DNA from: Kluyveromyces lactis
Taxonomy: Eukaryota > Ascomycota > Saccharomycetes > Saccharomycetales > Saccharomycetaceae
Direction: 5' to 3'
DNA length: 64,000 nucleotides
Assembly (NCBI RefSeq): GCF_000002515.2
Contig: NC_006042.1
Location: forward strand, 1,426,001-1,490,000
Below are positions 60,252 through 64,000 of this stretch, piece after piece. Position 1 is the stretch's first letter; the number at the start of each line of letters is the position of its first letter. A program made the translations under genes and the position numbers. The notes below the pieces were generated by a model. That model did not search any database, had not been told where the DNA came from, and worked only from the letters and a program-made list of their open reading frames with translations.

Positions 60252-60405
60252 GCTCTTAAGACTCGAAAATTTTGGGATGGGTTTCTAAGATCGCTCTATG
60301 TTTCACGCACATTTTCACTTAAGCCTATTTTTTTACCGTAGATCACTCATAAACGAATTGTAAGGCGTTACTTAATAAATACATATAGTGTGGACATGTC
60401 ATGTA

Positions 60406-61257
60406 TCATGCCTTGTTCTTCATGTTTCTTAACTTGTCCATAACTTGGGCTCTGGTCCAACAACCTTGAGAATCTCCGACTTGTCTTCTAACAATTGGAT
60501 CATCAAGTCTCATAAAGGGATTGAATGATAGTTCATCGGCAATGGTAAAGTGACCAGTGGTGACTTCGTGTTCCTTGGTAAAAGATTCCAATTTATTGAA
60601 ATGGTCGTTATCGCTTTTCTTCAAGTATATGTAATTGCGGATGAAACTTACGTTTCCTGCAGTATACTCATGACCTGGATATACTTTCACATTCTTCCAA
60701 TTGGAAGTATCTCCTGTATTCCCTAGTAGTCTGAAGTTCAATGCATCGTCCATTTCTTCAGCAGTTCCTTCGAAAAACCTCCCACATCCACCAGTGAACA
60801 AAGTGTCACCGGTGAAGATTGCTTGTTCTTTGGTTTCAGGGTCACGCACGTAGTAACAAGTGGAATCTTGGGTATGGCAAGGTGTTCTAATACACAAGAT
60901 TTTCAAGTTCCCCAAGGTGTATTCATGTAAGTTATCTGGGATATCATTCGCAATTGGAGAACGTTGAGAACCGGCAATGACTCGAGATATATTATTGCCC
61001 TTTTCATTCAAGGCTGCAAGTGTTGACACATTGCCACCAGCATGATCATAGTGATGATGAGTGTTTACAAGAGCTTCAATGCTTTTTGCTTCATCACTGC
61101 CAAGATCATTCATCACTTCCAATGTCTCAGCAGGATCGATCAACCAACTCTTTTTCTTATCCTGGGTGCTCAATAAGTATGAATAATTGACCCCACCAGT
61201 GAGCCACCTCATTTTGATAGCCTTGACATGCATTTTTCTTATACTTTGCTTTATCAT
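60406..61257 (-). CDS. GLO2: Glyoxalase II (hydroxyacylglutathione hydrolase)
   Basis: A 283-residue metallo-beta-lactamase-fold enzyme that hydrolyses S-D-lactoylglutathione to D-lactate and glutathione, the second step of methylglyoxal removal. Metal ligands are in NTHHHYDHAGG (THxHxDH type), in CHTQDS, in FTGDTLFTGGCGRFFEG and in YPGHEYT. The C-terminal glutathione-binding region includes NPFMRLDDPIVR. The first ATG (61257) gives the basic leader MIKQSIRK before MHVKAIKMRWLTGGVNYSYLL. In S. cerevisiae the mitochondrial Glo4 starts before this point and the cytosolic Glo2 at it. The gene is single here, so it may serve both compartments. Symbol GLO2 or GLO4 would be equally valid. Confidence 0.94.
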   Translation of the reverse strand: MIKQSIRKMHVKAIKMRWLTGGVNYSYLLSTQDKKKSWLIDPAETLEVMNDLGSDEAKSIEALVNTHHHYDHAGGNVSTLAALNEKGNNISRVIAGSQRSPIANDIPDNLHEYTLGNLKILCIRTPCHTQDSTCYYVRDPETKEQAIFTGDTLFTGGCGRFFEGTAEEMDDALNFRLLGNTGDTSNWKNVKVYPGHEYTAGNVSFIRNYIYLKKSDNDHFNKLESFTKEHEVTTGHFTIADELSFNPFMRLDDPIVRRQVGDSQGCWTRAQVMDKLRNMKNKA

Positions 61258-61474
61258 TTGACTCTCCTATAGCATGATATTTAATAATGCAATGTGTGTA
61301 ATGGTGATATCTAGTTTGCTAATCTGTATTATGTACATTTTTCCTTAATTTCGGTATATTGTGTTTTTTGCTCCATCAATAAAACTATGAGACGCGCCAG
61401 CTTAAAAGAAGGTTCAAACATTGAAACTCCGTGAGTATATACGTTTTGATACCATAATACATTTATAAATGGGT

Positions 61475-64000
61475 TCAAGTATTTATTTTTGATTCAATTA
61501 ATTGCACCAATTCGTCACCAAATTTTTGTAGTATATGCTCATGCGGCTCAATAAGGTTATGAATTAATGACACTTCTTTTCTAATTTCATCAATGTTATC
61601 TATCTGTTCCTCATTTACTAAGGATATTCTGAGTTGCCGTAGACTTGAAAGTATATCTTGTGGTTTATTCAAGTTTGATTTCAATTGATTCGATGGTATA
61701 ATTCCTCTTTTCTTGGTAGTTAGTGGACTTTCCTTCTTCAAAGGGGAAGAAGCGGGAGTTGGATGTTGAAGTCTCACTGGTGAGAAAGGTTTGGGGTTAC
61801 GAACAGGTGTGGAAGGCGCTGACACTATAGTATTAGTGTTTTTGCTGCTATAGCTACTTGATAAATCCAAAAGTTTACCGCTTATCTCGTCCGCTTCTTC
61901 TTCTGGTCTTATTTCCCATGAAAATAAGCATCCATTCCCTGTAACAGTGACAAATTTATTGGCAACGGTTGTCATTCCAACTACCGGATCTGCGTGAGCA
62001 TAGTATTGGTTAAGACATTTTCCTGTAGTGTAACTAAAACATCTTATCGTTTTATCCAATGAAGAAGAACATAAAATCTGGTCACTGTCGGCATTAACGT
62101 AAAAATGGTTAACTAAAATCCCATCCCCTTGGTCATCCAACAATCTTAATAATCTAGGAGTACTGTTCGAGGTTTTATCAAATATTTGCATGGTTTTGTC
62201 GGAGCGTGACACAATGATATCTGAGTTTGTCAATTGTAATCTCAATGGAGAATTCTTTACGGAAAGGATGGTTTCTTTTGAAACGTTTAAGGTATTGTCG
62301 ACAATATCTATCCGATAGCAAGATACAGTCCTATCACTCGAAATTGTATATAACTTATTGTCGCACATCTCAAGCTGTATAATATTCCCCTTATTGTCTT
62401 TAACTGTTTCGCAAATATTCCATTCCCCAGCTCGTAGTTCTATGAAGTTCATTGTTCTGTCTCTGCTGATAGTGATTACAATTTTGAAAGCATCTTTCTC
62501 ATATATTTGGATACCGTTAATGGCAGCGCTGTGAACTTTGCTCTGATATTCGCATACGTTATCTTTGTATACAGATAACTTCCCTGTGGAATCACCAACA
62601 ACAAAATAGTTTTCATTCACACTGAAATCCAGAGAAGTTATTTCCTCGTCAGAAGAAAGGTCTGATATATCAAGTTCGTACTTGGAAAGTTTGGTGCCAT
62701 CAAATAGCTTGATGTCTCCTTTCTTGCTACAAAGAACAGCCAAATCATTGTTAATTTTTTTGAACACTTTTATATCGTTTAGAGATGGATTTGAAATAGG
62801 CTTAATTGTCTCATTTATGATTGATATTTCACCCTTAGATGTACAAAACAATACAGTTTTGTTCGTTACCAGTTTCATCATGAGAATTTTATGTGTATCA
62901 CGAACTGAAGCTTCTGTATCAACAAATTTTTGATCGAATAAATTGTTCTTTATTGGACTTGCACCCCTAATAGAGGAGCTGCCACTTCCTGGTCTCAATC
63001 TTTCTTGATGGTTCAAAACATGTGTTAAGGGTATACTATCTACATATTCATCATACGAGAACCAAAGCTTGTCATTGTCCCAATCTACTAGAATATTGTC
63101 GTATTGCTTATCACCTTCTAGTTCGTAAAGACTTATAAGCGATCCATTCTGATATAGTACAACTTGACGAGAATCGGTTAAAAACAATAGTTGATCGTCA
63201 CGTAGCCACTCGGAGTCAATGAATGTTGATTCAATCAAAGTACCAAGCACAATGTTCTTGCCCTTGATAGCCGTTCTTGTTCTAGGAATCGTCAGCTTAT
63301 TGTTTGCAGTATTATTGGTGTTTTCAAACTTCCATACTTTGATTTGCCTGACACCATATGTAACAAGAGCAGAATCCTTATACCAATTTAGTCCTAGCAC
63401 AATTGTAGAATTTTTATTGCTGGCCACTAATCTTATACTATTGGTAGATAACTTCCATATGTGCAAGAAACCGTCATTAATCAATCCAAGACTGGTAAAG
63501 ATAGTGCTATCATCGGGATGAAATTGCAATTGAGATATACCATAACTATGCTGATGTATTACGAATACCGGAAAATCATTAGAATCCGGTGCCATTGAAT
63601 AGAGTAAAATTCTTGGTTGATGACCTGTTTCACCCACAATCAAAAATTTCGCATCAGCAGAGAAACATAAACATGAAATATCCTTAATTCTGTCCTTAAT
63701 TTTAGATGGAGAGCATCGAGCTGGTGATAAATCTGAACCTATTGTAACAGCTTTCTCTGATGCCTCATCCGAGTCATTCCAGGTATCACCTTTAATACTA
63801 ATACTATGCTCAGGCTTTATTAACCCATAATAATCCTTGGCAATATTTGTGGGTGAATGGGATTCCTGACGAAGTGATTTCGAAGAAGCGCAAAAGAATC
63901 GTTGTTTGATTATCTGCTGTGTATCGAAATCCAATTGTGCCACTACCACACCGCCTGATGCCGCATAGGCAATGAGATCTTTTGCTGCAGAAAAGCATGT
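61475..64000 (-). CDS. WD-repeat protein of the MAPKBP1/WDR62 type, 5' end outside window
   Basis: The frame is open to the right edge with no start in view; 841 residues are visible. The sequence is a tandem WD40 protein (about 12 repeats, probably two propellers) with a short helical tail. Its first repeats match the animal MAPKBP1/WDR62 family closely: AYAASGGVVVAQLD, then FSADAKFLIVGETGHQPRI (family pattern GE-S/T-GH-x-P) and RLVASNKNSTIV. Later repeats include DGILVNHFYVNADSDQILCSS and KTIRCFSYTTGKCLNQYYAH. Animal members are JNK scaffolds and spindle-pole proteins; the fungal role is unknown to me. I recall no S. cerevisiae ortholog, so it may be a gene lost from that lineage. UTP-type WD proteins are an alternative but lack the GETGHQP motif. 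Confidence 0.8.
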   Translation of the reverse strand, partial: TCFSAAKDLIAYAASGGVVVAQLDFDTQQIIKQRFFCASSKSLRQESHSPTNIAKDYYGLIKPEHSISIKGDTWNDSDEASEKAVTIGSDLSPARCSPSKIKDRIKDISCLCFSADAKFLIVGETGHQPRILLYSMAPDSNDFPVFVIHQHSYGISQLQFHPDDSTIFTSLGLINDGFLHIWKLSTNSIRLVASNKNSTIVLGLNWYKDSALVTYGVRQIKVWKFENTNNTANNKLTIPRTRTAIKGKNIVLGTLIESTFIDSEWLRDDQLLFLTDSRQVVLYQNGSLISLYELEGDKQYDNILVDWDNDKLWFSYDEYVDSIPLTHVLNHQERLRPGSGSSSIRGASPIKNNLFDQKFVDTEASVRDTHKILMMKLVTNKTVLFCTSKGEISIINETIKPISNPSLNDIKVFKKINNDLAVLCSKKGDIKLFDGTKLSKYELDISDLSSDEEITSLDFSVNENYFVVGDSTGKLSVYKDNVCEYQSKVHSAAINGIQIYEKDAFKIVITISRDRTMNFIELRAGEWNICETVKDNKGNIIQLEMCDNKLYTISSDRTVSCYRIDIVDNTLNVSKETILSVKNSPLRLQLTNSDIIVSRSDKTMQIFDKTSNSTPRLLRLLDDQGDGILVNHFYVNADSDQILCSSSLDKTIRCFSYTTGKCLNQYYAHADPVVGMTTVANKFVTVTGNGCLFSWEIRPEEEADEISGKLLDLSSSYSSKNTNTIVSAPSTPVRNPKPFSPVRLQHPTPASSPLKKESPLTTKKRGIIPSNQLKSNLNKPQDILSSLRQLRISLVNEEQIDNIDEIRKEVSLIHNLIEPHEHILQKFGDELVQLIESKINT

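Larger units (their letters stand above)
59667..60405 (-). promoter_or_regulatory. CUE5 promoter and GLO2/4 3' region
   Basis: 739 bp between two minus-strand genes. It has a Reb1 motif (59875-59882), a TATATAAAG box near 59944, and a perfect 7-bp hairpin at 60233-60251. No gene is supported. Confidence 0.5.

Noticed and set aside
1-64000. Transposons, LTRs, virus-derived genes or horizontally acquired islands
   Set aside because: No terminal repeats, integrase, reverse transcriptase or capsid-like frames, and no gene whose composition or context departs from its neighbours.

Overview
The window is an ordinary, compact chromosomal segment of a budding yeast of the family Saccharomycetaceae. 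It holds 32 protein genes, nearly all recognisable as one-to-one relatives of Saccharomyces cerevisiae genes. Coding regions fill most of the sequence, stop codons and codon use fit the standard nuclear code, and the single well-supported intron (in PMP3) has the yeast signals GTATGT and TACTAAC. I found no rRNA, tRNA, transposon, retroelement, virus-derived sequence, CRISPR array or centromere.

Gene order suggests a species that split off before the whole-genome duplication (Kluyveromyces, Lachancea, Torulaspora or Zygosaccharomyces type). Genes that S. cerevisiae keeps on two sister segments are interleaved here in one track. Left part: EMC6, PUF3, SOF1, COX17, DRS1, LMO1, MMM1 and SPO75 (S. 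cerevisiae XII left) alternate with IZH3, SDO1, IRC25, POM34 and MEU1 (XII right), with one YEH and one PSR gene where S. cerevisiae has two of each. Right part: DBP5, TOM6, WHI2 (XV right) alternate with PMP3 (IV right), with single MTH1/STD1, IRC23/BSC2, CUE5/DON1 and GLO2/GLO4 genes. The genus is an inference; no species is claimed.

Layout. 1-2.0 kb: end of TFG1, and HGH1. 2.4-37.7 kb: EMC6, PUF3, IZH3, SDO1, IRC25, YEH, SOF1, PSR, POM34, MEU1, COX17, CYR1, SYS1, DRS1, LMO1, MMM1, SPO75. 38.1-47.5 kb: PMT2, FUN26, CCR4, ATS1, all on the minus strand and colinear with S. cerevisiae chromosome I left. 49.3-64 kb: MTH1/STD1, DBP5, PMP3, TOM6, IRC23-like, WHI2, CUE5, GLO2/4 and a WD-repeat gene of the MAPKBP1/WDR62 type that runs off the right edge.

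Several genes work together although they are not operons: PUF3 and CCR4 (mRNA decay) with a Puf3 site in the COX17 3' region; PSR and WHI2 (phosphatase and its activator); CYR1 (cAMP) with MTH1/STD1 (glucose sensing); SDO1, SOF1 and DRS1 (ribosome assembly), the last two with PAC promoter motifs. The items most worth a second look are the WDR62-like gene, regulatory sites that predict known regulons (Puf3, Ndt80, Cbf1, Rgt1, Reb1), a perfect palindrome of two Reb1 sites, and unusual splicing or readthrough structures at PMP3 and IRC23. I did not find a new biological system.
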